A stretch of 14,071 bases of DNA. It comes from Desulfovibrionaceae bacterium UBA930. Lineage in GTDB: Bacteria; Desulfobacterota; Desulfovibrionia; Desulfovibrionales; Desulfovibrionaceae. This document shows positions 14,041 to 14,071 of this stretch, piece by piece; position 1 is the stretch's first letter; each line of letters begins with the position of its first letter. The notes under the pieces were generated by a model. That model did no database searches. It was not told the DNA's origin and saw nothing but the letters and a program-made list of their open reading frames with translations. The stretch lies in assembly GCA_002293605.1 (NCBI GenBank), contig DBDO01000012.1:1-14071 (forward strand), written 5' to 3'. The translations under genes were made by a program, and so were the position numbers.

Positions 14041-14071
14041 TTGGTACCCACGGGGGAAATTGTGGAGCGCC

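Overview
The window reads as chromosomal DNA of a Desulfovibrionaceae-like, anaerobic Gram-negative bacterium. Three things point that way: a futalosine-type menaquinone gene set, a Cache-type hybrid kinase paired with a periplasmic sugar-binding lipoprotein, and moderately high GC outside the CRISPR locus. The genus is an inference; no rRNA or other taxonomic marker is present.

Left part (1-4709): a compact type II-C CRISPR-Cas locus. The right edge of a CRISPR array (one partial 36-bp repeat, one 30-bp spacer, one full repeat) is followed by cas2, cas1 and cas9, all on the minus strand and overlapping, so cas9-cas1-cas2 form one operon. A tracrRNA gene lies just beyond the cas9 start on the plus strand. 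It has a clear sigma70 promoter, an anti-repeat matching the CRISPR repeat, short hairpins and an intrinsic terminator. There is no csn2 or cas4. Each repeat appears to hold a complete promoter (-35 box plus extended -10), so crRNAs are probably transcribed repeat by repeat on the plus strand, against the cas operon, as known in Neisseria.

Middle part (4772-10189): five minus-strand genes, fabD - ychF - mqnE - mqnC - mqnA in transcription order. MqnA, MqnE and MqnC make and process futalosine intermediates for menaquinone. MqnB and MqnD functions are not in the window. mqnE, mqnC and mqnA are tightly spaced. A strong hairpin separates fabD from ychF.

Right part (10190-14071): a 303-bp divergent intergenic region with a good plus-strand promoter, a membrane hybrid histidine kinase with a receiver domain, and, overlapping it by 4 bp, an MglB-like lipoprotein. 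The lipoprotein keeps the calcium loop and most sugar-contacting positions of the galactose/glucose-binding protein, but no transporter genes accompany it. The pair therefore looks like a dedicated sugar-sensing module. The window closes with a tRNA-Pro(GGG) gene that has its own promoter and a strong terminator.

Most notable: the promoter-in-repeat architecture and the mapped tracrRNA of a small (1058 aa) Cas9, a compositionally distinct C-terminal third of that cas9, and the kinase plus orphan MglB-like lipoprotein pair.
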